Shown piece by piece: positions 34,694 to 45,941 of a stretch of 64,000 nt of DNA. Source of the stretch: Calycina herbarum (lineage: Eukaryota; Ascomycota; Leotiomycetes; Helotiales; Pezizellaceae); NCBI GenBank assembly GCA_001414485.1, contig LLEY01000066.1:124001-188000 (forward strand), in the 5' to 3' direction. Numbering within the stretch: position 1 is the first letter of the stretch; every line of letters begins with the position of its first letter. The notes under the pieces were generated by a model. The model had not been told where the DNA came from. It searched no databases and was given only the letters and a program-made list of their open reading frames with translations. The translations under genes and the position numbers were made by a program.

Positions 34694-37600
34694 TTATCTG
34701 CGATTGAAATTGAGGTATCGCGACTAAAATTCTCATCAGTGAAGGACTTCAACCACAGAGACAACCGCGGGGACGGGGAAAAGAAAGGAGAACTTACACC
34801 CAAAAACAAGAAAACCAAATTGCTAACAATAAACACGCAGAAAATACCTAGATCTCTCCATCGATCATCAAAAGAAATCTGCAGCGCATTATAAAACTGA
34901 TCTCCAACTTTATACGCACAGTACTCGCACGCATTCGTGGCGTTATTGACAATGTATCCCGGTCCGCCGTTCTCAAAAAAGTTCTTCATATAATCACCAC
35001 ACATCTGACCAGCCGGTGCGGTAAAAGTGTTAAGTTCAACATCCGTACAAGTAACCGGCAAGTCGTGTAATTCAGTAACGACCATACCACTAATAAGTCT
35101 TGTGAAAGGATCAAGTTCATAGAGCCAAGCACGCCAGAACTTGGGCATGGCTGGTTTGGGGACCGTGACACCGCAGAAGAGGGCGAATGTGATGATGATG
35201 AAGGGGTTGATGAGGGCACTGATGAATGGGGATGGTGTAAGTGCAGCGACCATTTGACCAAGAGTTACGGAGAAGAATTCCGTAATGAGGACCATGAAGA
35301 ATTGGTATCCGGCTTTGTAGGATTCAGAGGAGAAGCCTGGCATGTAGTAGAGTGGCAAGAAGAAACCGACGGCACAGAGAAGAGAATATGGCATTTCTGC
35401 AACAACCAGGGAGGATGCGAATGCGAATTGTCCATACATCTTGGAAGACTCTTCTCGGTAGAAGATCATACGCGAGAGAGCGTATTTTGGCTCAACTTGG
35501 GCGAGAATGAGTGCTGGAAGAACGGTGACTTGGAAGATGACGAAGACTCGGTATTGGAGTGACGTTCTGGAGTCGTCGAGGTTGAGATATGCAAGACCAG
35601 TGAGGAGAGCGATGATAACGTGGTTGAATAGTCGAGTGAAGCCGTAGTTTGGAGATCTCCAGAAAGCAAGATTGGTACGTCGTTGGACAATCTTGAGTTG
35701 ATGCATAAGAGGAGTAGCATATTCTTTCTCGTCTGTTGGGGGGCTGCTTCCTACCTCAGCAAGTCGCTCAGTCTTCATTTGAGAAATGCGGTCTTTGATG
35801 TTGGCCAATTCCGGAGAGTCAGCAAAGATATCAGCCCAGTCTCGGTCTCCAACTCGTTGTGCTTGACCAGCTCCTATTGCGTCGAGCATGTATTCAGCAG
35901 GGTTCGCATCATGTGGGCACTCGGCACCGTGTGATCTCAAGTAGTCGAGGAGTACACAAGCATCTTTTCCAATATCACCAAAGTAAACAGTTCTACCACC
36001 GCGTTGGAGTAAAAGAAGTCTGTCGAAGTTCTCGAATAGCGCGGCATTGGGTTGATGAATGGTGCAAAGAATTGCCTGTCCAGCGCTCGCCAACTTCTTT
36101 AAGAAACGAACAATGTTGAAAGCGGATTGAGAATCAAGACCGGACGTAGGCTCATCCAAGAACAACAGCAACTCAGGCTTAGCAGCAAGTTCAACACCAA
36201 TAGTAACCCGTTTCCGTTGTTCAACAGCCAAACCGGATTCCGGATCTCCAATAATAGCATCAGCCATATCCTCCATCTCCAAAAGACTAAGAATTTCTTC
36301 AACATAGGCGTATTTCTCGGATTGAGGTACTTCAAAGGGTTGGCGGAGATCGGCGGAGAATCGAAGGGCTTCGCGAACAGTTTGTGTGGGTTCGTGAACA
36401 TCCAATTGCTCGGCATAACTGGTTTGACGTTGGAAAGAGGTGGTAGGTTTAAGTCCATCGACGAGAACGTCGCCAGAGATAACACCGATGTTCTTTCTTG
36501 AAGCGAGGACATCTAGGAGTGTGGTTTTGCCGGCACCTAGATAAATTAGTACATGTTTTCGAACCAATTCCCATCCTAGAACAGAAAAGTCGGAAGAACA
36601 GACAGCACTTACCACTTGCGCCCATCAACGCAGTAAGTTCACCAGGTCGTACATATCCATAGATATTATTCAACAGCCTTAACTCCCCAGAAGGAGTAGG
36701 AACATCATAATTCAATCCCTCCCAAGTAAGAACCGCTTTAGAATTAATATTGATATCCGAACTCTCAGCCTCATTACCTTTAGCCGATCTTCTCGCATCT
36801 TTCTTCGCAGCAAGAGCGAGATTAAGTTCATCCCGCTCTTTGTTTGGCTTTTGGAAAATCTTAGCAGCGTTACCGCCCTCACCAAAGGTAAGCCATTCTC
36901 CTAATGTTGCGTTGGAAATGAGGAAGGCGACGATGAGTGCGATGATGATGCCGAAATTTCTCCAGAGGTCGCCTACGTTGTATGCGAACCCTTCTGAGAT
37001 GTATGCGGAGCCGGAAACTCGGTCAGTTCCACTTACACTGCCTGCGATTGTGCAAACTTGGTGGGCGATGTCTGTGTAACTGGGGCCGGAAGGAACCAAA
37101 GATTCCGCTGTGCAGGTCAAGTCGAGTCTGCCGAATTCGTTTTCCATCAATGCGGAGAATCCAAGACCGAGTGCGTTGATCCAGAAGATCCAGCGGAGCC
37201 AGACTTTCTCGGATTGGTATTGGATAAGGTATCCGGAAGTGATAACGAAACAAGTGATGATAGTTGCGGCAAACTTGATGGCATAATCAAAATCGGGACA
37301 TAAACATCCAACAGTTCGGAAGAAGAGCGTCATGGCGAGATATCCAGCAACAATCACGATGAAGAATGTAAAGAATGCCCCAGCATCCCGTACAAGTCCA
37401 CACATGAAGTATACAATAACCGAGAAGACAAAGATTTGAGCTGACGCGAAAGCCGTATCTACTAAAATCTGCGCAATCCAGAGGGCAGAAGGTCGATGAA
37501 ACGTGTAAGCCTTATGTTTATTAACAATCGGTCTCCCCATCATAGTACTCGCCAATTCCGCAAAAGCAGTAAAGGCGTTGAAAAGAAGAGCAATGAAGAG

Positions 37601-39289
37601 AAGACCTCCACGGGTGAAAGCACCAGCCGAAGTCTTAGGGAGGTTCAACCAAACCGTCCCTAAGACAATAGCAATCGTAAAACTAGTTACCCAGGCGACA
37701 ACAAGGGAGAACTTGTCTTGCCATTTGATGAGGTATTGTCTTTTCATGAGGACGTAAATTTGCATGTAATATGGGATAGTGAAGACGGAATTTTTGGAAG
37801 TTCCTTTGCGTTTACCCTCACTGACTGCGACCTTGAAATCTTCATGTCTCTGAACATCTTCGGCGATGGATTTGCGGTATTCTGCCATCTCTTCGTTCAA
37901 ACCGGTAGCGATCTTTGACTCATTGAAGGCTTTAGCCAATGATTCCGGTGAGCTTGGCGCATTGTCTGCTGATCGACCTTCGGCATATTCTCTCTCGAAT
38001 TCATCGGTACAACCAGTCAAGAAATCGGGTGATGTTTGTCTAGGTTTCTCCTTGAATCCCAAACCTTCAAAATAAGCTCTCGCTTCTTTCGCTGGTCCAT
38101 AATAAACTTGGCGTCCATCATCGATAACTAGAACTTTGTCGAATTGCCTGTAGATGTTCTCACTGGCTTGGTACAACGAAACAAAAGTCGTGCATTTGTA
38201 AATATTTGTCATGACTCGGAGCGATTTGGCGTAATCCAGGGCTGTCGAGGCGTCTAATCCTCGAGTAGAGTTATCCCACGCGCATACTGTGCCAGATGTG
38301 CACATCATCTCAGCAATAGAAACACGCTTGCGTTCTCCTCCGGAAACACCTCTAACAAATTGATTTCCAACAATTGTGTTTCTAGTATGCTCGATGTTGA
38401 ACATTTTGAGCAGTGTAGTCACCACCCTGTCCTTGAACTCGCCTTTCGACATTCCCAAAGGTCGCTTGCCAGGAGTTTTCGTATCCAATGCAAAGCCCAA
38501 AGTTTGTCCAACCGTAAGAGTCGGGTGGTGGATATCATCCTCCTGGTTATAAACAGCCTCTCCACGATAACCATCAGAGAATTCTTTCGAACTAATAGGA
38601 CCGTAGGAAACTTCGCCATCAACACCAGTATAGCCAAATCGCTGGTTTGCGATGACCTTCAAAAAGGTTGTGCAACCACTTCCAGGTCTTCCGAGCACCA
38701 AAACCATTTCCCCAGGCTTCGTAACACCACGGAAATCATCCAAAATCTTGACTTCCTTGCCCTTCTTTCCCACACCAAAGAGATTCATGCCCGTCTCGAT
38801 GACATTGAAGAAGCTGACGAAAGCATCCGGGAAAACCTTGACGAAATTTGTCACTCCCCCAGTTCCAGAAACGGTGAGACCATCCCAGATAACACCAATA
38901 TGCTTCGGTCGAATGCCCGATTCTTCCTCAGCGGCATGGTTTCCATGTAATGTACTTTCGAGGTCGAATTGTTCCCCCTCCGACTCAGAAGGTCCATTCT
39001 CGATATCCTTCTCCCCACCCTTATGTTTCGACGCTCGCGATTGCTCTCGTGAAAGCTGTCGACTAGCCTGACTGATTCCAGTGAGTTCCCGCTTGAGGGT
39101 CGCAAACTGCTCTTCTGCGACCGCTACATCGATACCGCTATTTGTGCGCGCGAAACCATTGGGGTTGTTCTGCCGGGCATTTTCCCGCCGAGTTTCTTGG
39201 TCTGCGACGGTATCGATTGAGTTTCGCGCTGTGCTACTGTTTGTGGTGTTGGGTGCTGTAGTGGCTGTTGGCACCTGTGGTTCGGCCAT
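34694..39289 (-). CDS. PDR-type (ABCG) ABC transporter, 1481 residues
   Basis: Three exons: 39289-36613, 36536-34798 and 34723-34694. Introns are 76 bp (GTAAGT ... ACTAAT ... CTAG) and 74 bp (GTAAGT ... TTTTAG). The joined frame is 4446 nt. Full-size plasma-membrane efflux pump with the reverse order NBD-TMD-NBD-TMD. NBD1 has a PDR-type degenerate Walker A (GRPGSGCTT, about 200-208), signature VSGGERKRVS and DNSTRGLDAS. NBD2 has Walker A GASGAGKTT (about 889), formed across the first intron, the degenerate signature VEQRKRVTIG and Walker B LLLFLDEPTSGLD. Membrane bundles lie at about 520-770 and 1170-1470, and the protein ends GSRYLNFNRR. The family exports azoles, plant defence compounds and other hydrophobic drugs; the substrate here is unknown. 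All key motifs are present. Confidence 0.93.
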
Positions 39290-39601
39290 TTTTTAGGTAC
39301 GTCGACGGCGCTGTAGTGGTAGAAGCCAACCCTGAAAGCCTACTGCGTAAGCACAAATCAATCGACTTGTAGCCGAATGGATTAGAAGTCCAAGTGGACG
39401 AAGGAGAGGAGATTTTGAAGGCAAACTATTATAAGAATTAAAAGGAACGAAGTTGCTTGCCCTATACGCGAAAGCAAGAGCAAAGAAAAATCTGGGGGAG
39501 CTAAAGGTATTTAGCTAGGATCATAGCTAGATAACATTGGCATGGCATGCAACAATGTCGGTCAGAGCGGGATGGGTACAAATGTTCCGAACTTTCTTTG
39601 T

Positions 39602-39812
39602 GGTGGACTTTGTGGACCCCGGACTTTAAAACTGAGGATTTGTCCGGATTTTCTACAACCCTTCATCTAAACACTATCTTCACTGAATATATCATTTATA
39701 ACAAGCGGTGGACTTTGTGGACCCCGGACTTTAAAACTGAGGATTTGTCCGGATTTTCTACAACCCTTCCTTCATCTAAACACTATCTTCACTGAATATA
39801 TATAACAAGCCC
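39602..39812 (+). repeat. Tandem duplication, about 105 bp, upstream of the ABC gene
   Basis: Two adjacent copies (39602-39706 and 39707-39812) share GGTGGACTTTGTGGACCCCG, AAACTGAGGATTTGTCCGG and the CACTATCTTCACTGAATATA end. They differ only by small indels. They lie about 310-520 bp upstream of the ABC transporter start, in its likely promoter region. Confidence 0.8.
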
Positions 39813-41013
39813 CGAATTATGGTTCTGGAGTTGATGATACTTTGGGTAACAGTAGTGTCCAATTTTCTGAGGTTTCTCTAAAACCCCCGAGTTGTGGCAC
39901 TTCTCCATCCTTTGAGAATGTTGATCAAGTATCAAGGTTGTTTCTCCAATGAACAAAAAGTGGACGTGGATCAGAAATCAAAAAGGAATCGTGTCTCGAA
40001 ACCTCCCCGTAAAACAAGAATACTAATCACTGCGGGGATATTGTACGAGCCATGAGCGAGAGAGAAGCCTTGACCAAACCAGTGGATTTGAATCATGAAG
40101 GCGCAAGTCGATCTAATTTCCTAGGCGTTGATGCCGTTGATGTGGTGTGAATAAAGGATTTGACGTACCCCACCATGCAGCTTACGCGGGGACGAATCAT
40201 GCTCCAAATCTCAATCTTCAGACCTGACTCATTCGGTGAGGCGTGGCAGTTCTTTCATGTTGTGTTCGAGTAAGATTCTAATTTGCACTCCCTACCAAGA
40301 TAAAAATAACTTGCTCATCTTTTCTCGTGTCAAGTGAAGTAAGCCAATGGCGTAAACTGTGTGTCTTGAAAATTATTCACAGAATCACAATTAAGACTCA
40401 TCAAGACTCATAATTCAATTCTATCTTGGCATCGGAAAAAATTAACGAAACGGATTTAAGACTCGGGTTTCCGAGTGCTGGTTTGAAATCAAACTTGAAG
40501 AAAGTCGGCCGACCAGAGGAGGAAGCCCTGAAAGTGAGTGGATATGGCCAAGACTTGCTTCTTATCGGCTTGTTTACATCTTTCTCATTCCAGTGTTTCG
40601 AATTTCCATGAAACCAAACCAGATATGGGGTCCAATCAGATGCCTTGGAGAGGAAATTGTGTAGAATGAACAACGAGGCTGTGAAAATGGACAAATTGTG
40701 CATCAAGTCGTGTACCTTTCGGATACAAAGGGTCGGTAACATCCCGATGACGAGCAAACTCTCACGGCACGGTTCTTTCAAGACCGGGGAATTCATCGGC
40801 ATACCACCTGCCGGATTTGGTAGCCCCCGGAGAAAGAGAGAGACCACAAGAAATTCGGTAAAAAAGGAGGTTGAGTGGAAAAAGAAAAGCTTCTGCGGCC
40901 TACAAATGGTAAGGCAAAGAAAGTAAAAGTATTTTCCAGTCCAATCCCCGCTTTAGATGCATGTACAACCGGGCTTCAGAGCCAATATCTATACGTATAA
41001 CTCAAAACAAGAA
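39813..41013. other. Intergenic, no confirmed gene
   Basis: Overlapping frames on both strands at 40400-40930 conflict and none has a recognisable domain. A plus-strand GTGAGT ... TTCCAG pair (about 40534-40592) could be a 60-bp intron of a tiny gene, but no ATG fits. Confidence 0.4.
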
Positions 41014-41865
41014 TCATCTTCGTTCATCGTCTCCGTCCTCATCATCGTCGTCGTCGTCGTCGTCGTCGTCATCTTCATTATCGTCAGCATATTCATCCTC
41101 CTCATCGTCATCATCTTCTTCGTCCCTACCAGACAACTCATCTGCTGCATGATCTAAAGCATCAACAAAATCCGGCCATAAAGTGCTCATCGATGTATAT
41201 CCGTCCTGCGTGGTAACAAAAGTCCCAGCAATGTGTTGATCCGTCAAATTGCTGATCAGATCCTGCTGTAGATCTGAATCCCCCGTGAAGTTGTGTATCA
41301 GGTAGATCGATTTTTGTTGTAACTCTGGTGGTATAGGAGTTATTCCAGCCTGTTCGAACTTTGCCCAAGTATTCTCGAAAATAATAATTTCGTCTGCCAT
41401 TTTGTACCAGCTCGCATCAACAGTGACGCCAGGATTGAACGTTATCTTGTCTTTTCCAGGGCCCAGCAGATTTTTGGCGTAAGAAGTGACATTTCCCATA
41501 TAACTGAGATTATCGGTATTGGGTGCTGATGGTGCCTCGTCGAAGAAAATGCCGGAGACTTGAATATTTGCAGCAGTGAAATTTGCCCAGGATGCATAGC
41601 AATTGATTTCTTGCTCAACCAATGCTATATCTCGAGTCGCCCAATTCGTAGGTACATATCCTAGTGTTTGGACATTGGTGTAGTTATTGAGGATTTCAAG
41701 GTGTGCGATGTAGTTGATATCAGGAATAACGTTGATTAAACTCGGTGCAATGACGATTTGAAAATTGAGATCCGGGTATTGCGCAATCGACCTTGTGACA
41801 CCAGCCCAAGACGAATTGAAGGGGTACAGGTACAATGGAAGAAATATGGCCGTCGCGTTCACCAT
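41014..41865 (-). CDS. Spherulin-4 family protein with poly-Asp tail
   Basis: From ATG 41865 the protein has 283 residues; an in-frame ATG at 41961 would add 32. It shows the Spherulin-4 pattern: IFLPLYLYPF start, PDLNFQIVIAPS, NVQTLGYVPTNWATRD, a NIQVSGIFFDEAPS motif, then ITFNPG and IIIFENTW. The acidic FFDE resembles active-site loops of TIM-barrel glycosidases. The family is named for a Physarum spherulation protein and is related to fungal polysaccharide-acting proteins; the reaction here is unproved. I prefer the second ATG because the family match begins immediately after it. The last 40 residues are an Asp/Glu run made by a GTC/GAC microsatellite (41038-41070), which could vary in length. 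Confidence 0.82.
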   Translation of the reverse strand: MVNATAIFLPLYLYPFNSSWAGVTRSIAQYPDLNFQIVIAPSLINVIPDINYIAHLEILNNYTNVQTLGYVPTNWATRDIALVEQEINCYASWANFTAANIQVSGIFFDEAPSAPNTDNLSYMGNVTSYAKNLLGPGKDKITFNPGVTVDASWYKMADEIIIFENTWAKFEQAGITPIPPELQQKSIYLIHNFTGDSDLQQDLISNLTDQHIAGTFVTTQDGYTSMSTLWPDFVDALDHAADELSGRDEEDDDDEEDEYADDNEDDDDDDDDDDDEDGDDERR

Positions 41866-42836
41866 CTTGAAGATATTCTCATGGAGGCCCGAGAATTTGA
41901 GGATCGCGGACTTGCAACAAGGAGATGGAAAGCAAACAACGAAAATAGAAGACTTCAACATATGATTGAGCCATGATTAAGCAACTTACGGGTATACCAG
42001 ATATGGGATGAAGAATATCGAAGACCACGCGTCGGAGAATGAAAATTCGGAAAATACTCAGGCTGAATTGGTGGGTTAAATAGTCATCCAGTCGGCAAGC
42101 TTGCAGCATACCAAAGGCTGAATGACGGGATTCGGCAAGAAGATTCTGTACATTCATTGACAATGATGGTAAAGAGTGTTCTTAAGTGCCCAGACCCCAT
42201 TTTGGGGATCACGATGATGCCTGCTCGAAATCTTGATGGTGTTGATGGGTGCCTGGTGAACCTTGGGGGAGACATTCTGTCGGAGGAAAGGAAAGGACGA
42301 TACCGCAGCACGTGATCGATTGGTTGATCTGCAAATCTCCCTTCCCCGACTTTCGGTTGACATCCAGGTTACACTTCCCTGGCTTCCTCGTGCTACCAAA
42401 CGTCACTGCAGACGATTCGGATTCTCTCCGATATCTTGCAGGTGTACCATGCAGTAACGTTCCGACGGAAGGTTACTTCTATATCTAGAACCTCCCGGAA
42501 AAGCGATTGTGCCTGCAGAAAGAGGCCTGGAAGTGGGGAAACAGACCGAATAATGGATCCGGTTAATCTTTTCCACTGGTTCGATGCAATTCCTGGGTTT
42601 CTTGACGGTTAGTGTTAATCCGTATCCCGATTTGAACGTACTGTCGTTGTGTTGATAAGAATGACGATTTCTGCGATGTGAAGGAATTTTTTTTGAACGG
42701 AGGCAAGCGCTGTTTTTCAATATACTCTCCTACGGCTAATTCTCCTTACTGAACAAAAGTCATTTTTCCTTTCTACTTCTCCGTCTACCAGTCCATTTCC
42801 TGCATTGGCAACGTAATCGGCTCTCGTTTCGTCGTC
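41866..42836. other. Intergenic, shared upstream region
   Basis: Divergent intergenic space between the Spherulin-4 gene (minus) and the alpha-galactosidase gene (plus), about 0.97 kb. A GTGGGG match to the CreA-type carbon repressor consensus lies at about 42532. The motif is short, so this is only suggestive. No gene is seen. Confidence 0.4.
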
Positions 42837-44518
42837 ATGGCCCTTCCAGGCATGAAATGGCTGCTTGCAGTCACAGCATTGTTATCCCAATCCTCGGCCT
42901 CAACACTCTCTCCGACACCGCCAATGGGTAAGTACACAATCCATCCTAGCAATGCAGTTTTAGCTAATGATTACTAGGCTTCAACAACTGGGCAGCTTTC
43001 ATGTGTGGTCTAAACGAATCTTTATTCGTTGAAACGGCCCAAGCCATGTCCAAAAATGGGCTTCTCGCGGCTGGCTACAACCGTATCAATCTGGATGATT
43101 GCTGGAGTAAGTTTGACAGAGCACCGAATGGATCTATGGTTGCGAACCCAGAAAAGTTTCCAAAAGGCCTTCCATGGTTGACAAGCTTTCTCAAATCTCT
43201 GGGTTTCATCCCAGGAATTTACACCGATGCTGGAAAAAGTAGTTGTGGAGGATACCCAGGTGCATATGGTTACGAAGAAATTGATGCCAGGGATTTTGCT
43301 TCGTGGGGATTCGAATACTTGAAGCTGGATGGATGCAATATGCCTTCCGGAAGTACACCTTACAGCGGAACTGAAAAGGAATACAAGGAAGTTTACGGGA
43401 AATGGCACAGCATACTGAGCAAGTTGCCCAAACCTATGGTCTTCAGCGAATCGGCTCCAGCGTACTTTGCCGAGGCCGCGAATCTGACCGATTGGTATAG
43501 TGTCATGGGATGGGTGCCAGAGTACGGAAATCTCGCCAGACATTCACGAGATATAGTCGTCTTCAATTCCACTCTCTATTGGCCAGATATCACTGGGTGG
43601 GATAGTATCATGTTCAACTACGGACAAGAAGTGCGTCTCGCTAGATATCAGAAACCCGGTTATTTCAATGACCCCGACTTTTTGATTGTCGACCATTTCG
43701 ATTTGACCTTGGATGAGAAGAAGTCTCAATTTGCGATCTGGTCTGCTTTCTCTGCTCCTCTGATAATCAGTGCGTACATTCCTGATTTAACTGCGGAAGA
43801 GTTGAAATACCTCACCAACAAGAATATCATTGATGTGAACCAAGATACTCTTGCATTGCAGTCCACTCTTGTCAGCCAGGATGGGAAATGGGACGTTTTG
43901 ACGAAACAACTGGCGAACGGAGATCGATTGCTCACAATCGTAAATGTGGGAAATTCGACAGCCAGTCACAGTGTATCTTTCGACAGAATTGGGATACCAG
44001 ATGCAAAGTCTGTTGATGTCAAAGACCTGTGGACAGGGAAATCGACTACAGTCTCCTGGAAGGTCACAGTTTCCAACATTGGTTCTCATGGTACTGCAAT
44101 TCTTCGACTCTCACCTTCCGGCAAATCCTTTGGTGATGTTATTCCTACCGGGAAGGTTTTCAATACTTTCTCCCTCGCAACCTTGTCAGCCACTTCAAAG
44201 GGTCTCAGCTGGGCAAACTCTACAGGAGTTGATGGCCAAGTCTGGCAAGCCAAAGAGGATTCTAGTTTGTCACCGATCTCGGATCCATTACAGTGTCTCA
44301 CGGATTTTGATAAGGGCAGGGTCGGGTTATCAAAATGTAACAAAAAGCTTGGTGGTCAACAGTGGGAGTATCTATACTCGGGAAATCTGAGGAGTGTTAG
44401 CTCGAAGGAATGTTTGACCGAGTCTGCATCTGAAGGTGTCATAACGGAAAAGTGTCTGTATTCGGATAATGCTCAGGTGTTTGCTTTGCCGAGTGGTGTT
44501 AAGGTGCTCAAAAAGTAG
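42837..44518 (+). CDS. Secreted GH27 alpha-galactosidase, 543 residues
   Basis: Exon 1 is 42837-42927. A 50-bp intron (42928-42977) has GTAAGT, GCTAAT and CTAG. Exon 2 is 42978-44518. A signal peptide covers about residues 1-22. The GH27 barrel begins PTPPMGFNNWAAF. It contains INLDDCW (68-73), the nucleophile Asp148 in YLKLDGC, a likely acid/base Asp222 in RHSRDI, and FNDPDFL (260-266). A beta-sandwich follows, and the last ~130 residues, with paired Cys and a QCLTDF ... QQWEY pattern, look like a ricin-type lectin module, as in the long fungal AglA-type enzymes. It should remove terminal alpha-1,6-galactose from raffinose-family sugars or galactomannan outside the cell. Length and motifs are complete. 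The exact intron join restores the conserved PMGFNNW. Confidence 0.93.
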
Positions 44519-45002
44519 TATTTGGATATAATAATACATATTGTTCAGAACATCAAGTGCAGTTCGCTCAGTCTACAGTTTCCATATCGTCAATCTTGGC
44601 ATGAAAGTTGAATCCTCCTTAGTGAATTTTATGTCAACAGCAACACCCCGCACGTGATAGACTACGGCAGGTTCCTCCCCACTCCTTGATCAGCCCCTCT
44701 TCTCCCGGCTACAATTAGCCAAACTTCACACCTTCAACAACTCCACTTCGCGGCTCAAGCAACGAACCACAGTGGAATCCGGGACTCGGTAAGTAAGCCT
44801 TACTACGTTACGTTACATACTTAGAACTCTTTCATATCCGTCTCCCTTTTGCAATATCGCTCTCAACGTGACGTCACCTGATGGGTTACATACAAAAGAG
44901 GCTGAAAGTGATTCTAGGAATAACTCATCCTCATAAACATAACGTTTCCTCTCAATTTTGGACACCTCAAAACTCTTGATACACAAATCAAACTTGGCCA
45001 AA

Positions 45003-45941
45003 ATGAATAGTACAACCACAACCACGAACGGTGCCAACGGTACAAACGGTGCAAAAACCTCCCTCCTCGACTCCCTCAACCGAGATGGTTTTGTTCTCAT
45101 TCCTTCTCTCTTGACCCAAGAACAACTCTACACCCTCCGCACCACAACCACAGAAGTCGTCGACCTAGCTCGAGCCGGAAAATGGCCACACGTCCGCACC
45201 CTCCCCAAACAATTCCCTCCCTGGCCCATCGTACCAGGCGCGAATCCAGCCGAGAACGGAATATGGGGAATCCAATTCTTGATGCATCCTTCGATTCCAC
45301 ACGCCCAAACATTCATTAAGAACTACTTCAGCAATGAAATCATCGAGGTGGTGAAGGAGTTACTCCAATGTTCGGATGAGGAACTCGTTCTTGAATTGTT
45401 TAATTTACTTATTCGACCCGATGATGATTTCGAGTTGATCTGGCATCGTGATGATATCCCTTGGAAAGCTAGCGCAGAAGAAGAAAAACGTCGATTAGGA
45501 GTTGGACAGGAACGACCACGTGCTTGGCATGCGCAGTGGAATTTAGCTCTTTCCGATGATAACTCACTCATTGTTATCCCTGGTTCTCATGCTAGAGCTA
45601 AGACGGAACAGGAGAGAGCTGCTGGTCCTCATGAAACGGGTTTGCCGGGTGAGATTAGAGTTGAGATGAAGGCGGGGGATGTGGTTTTTTATGATAATAA
45701 TATTTTGCATCGCGGGAAGTATGATAAGGGGAAGGATAGAGCGACGTTGCATGGGAGTATGGGACGCGCGGGGGGTGATAGGGATCGCGCGAGGAATGTT
45801 TTGCAGCATGGGATTGGGGAGTGGGTTGCGGATATTGATTTGAGTGGTTTGGAGGGAAGTGAGAAGAAGAGGGCTGAGGGGATGAGGGAGAGGTTGGTTG
45901 CTATGGGTGGTCATTCGGGGGAGTATTCTTTGGAGGGTTAG
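45003..45941 (+). CDS. Phytanoyl-CoA dioxygenase (PhyH) family protein, 312 residues
   Basis: Single exon. The ATG at 45003 (CCAAAATGA) is chosen because the frame has only a TTG further upstream. After a Thr/Asn/Gly-rich tail (1-18) the domain begins LLDSLNRDGFVLIPSLLTQEQL. The Fe(II) triad is visible: His148 and Asp150 in IWHRDD and His236 in NILHRG. Arg246 is a candidate 2-oxoglutarate contact, and GDVVFYDN precedes His236. The family hydroxylates varied small molecules and lipids; in fungi many members are not peroxisomal and act in secondary metabolism or xenobiotic breakdown. No peroxisomal targeting signal is at the C-terminus (YSLEG). The substrate is unknown. Codon use is clearly coding. 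Confidence 0.87.
   Translation: MNSTTTTTNGANGTNGAKTSLLDSLNRDGFVLIPSLLTQEQLYTLRTTTTEVVDLARAGKWPHVRTLPKQFPPWPIVPGANPAENGIWGIQFLMHPSIPHAQTFIKNYFSNEIIEVVKELLQCSDEELVLELFNLLIRPDDDFELIWHRDDIPWKASAEEEKRRLGVGQERPRAWHAQWNLALSDDNSLIVIPGSHARAKTEQERAAGPHETGLPGEIRVEMKAGDVVFYDNNILHRGKYDKGKDRATLHGSMGRAGGDRDRARNVLQHGIGEWVADIDLSGLEGSEKKRAEGMRERLVAMGGHSGEYSLEG

Noticed and set aside
40401..40926. Frames on both strands, including a 148-codon minus frame and two plus frames
   Set aside because: The minus frame starts at GTG and has no recognisable motif. The plus frames conflict with it and lack an ATG where coding would need to start. A GTGAGT...TTCCAG pair was seen, but it does not yield a convincing protein.
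41758..42720. Multiple short frames upstream of the alpha-galactosidase gene
   Set aside because: They overlap in several phases, and most are shadows of the Spherulin-4 gene or of non-coding DNA.
45097..45571. Antisense frames within the dioxygenase gene
   Set aside because: Shadows of a well-supported coding sequence on the other strand.
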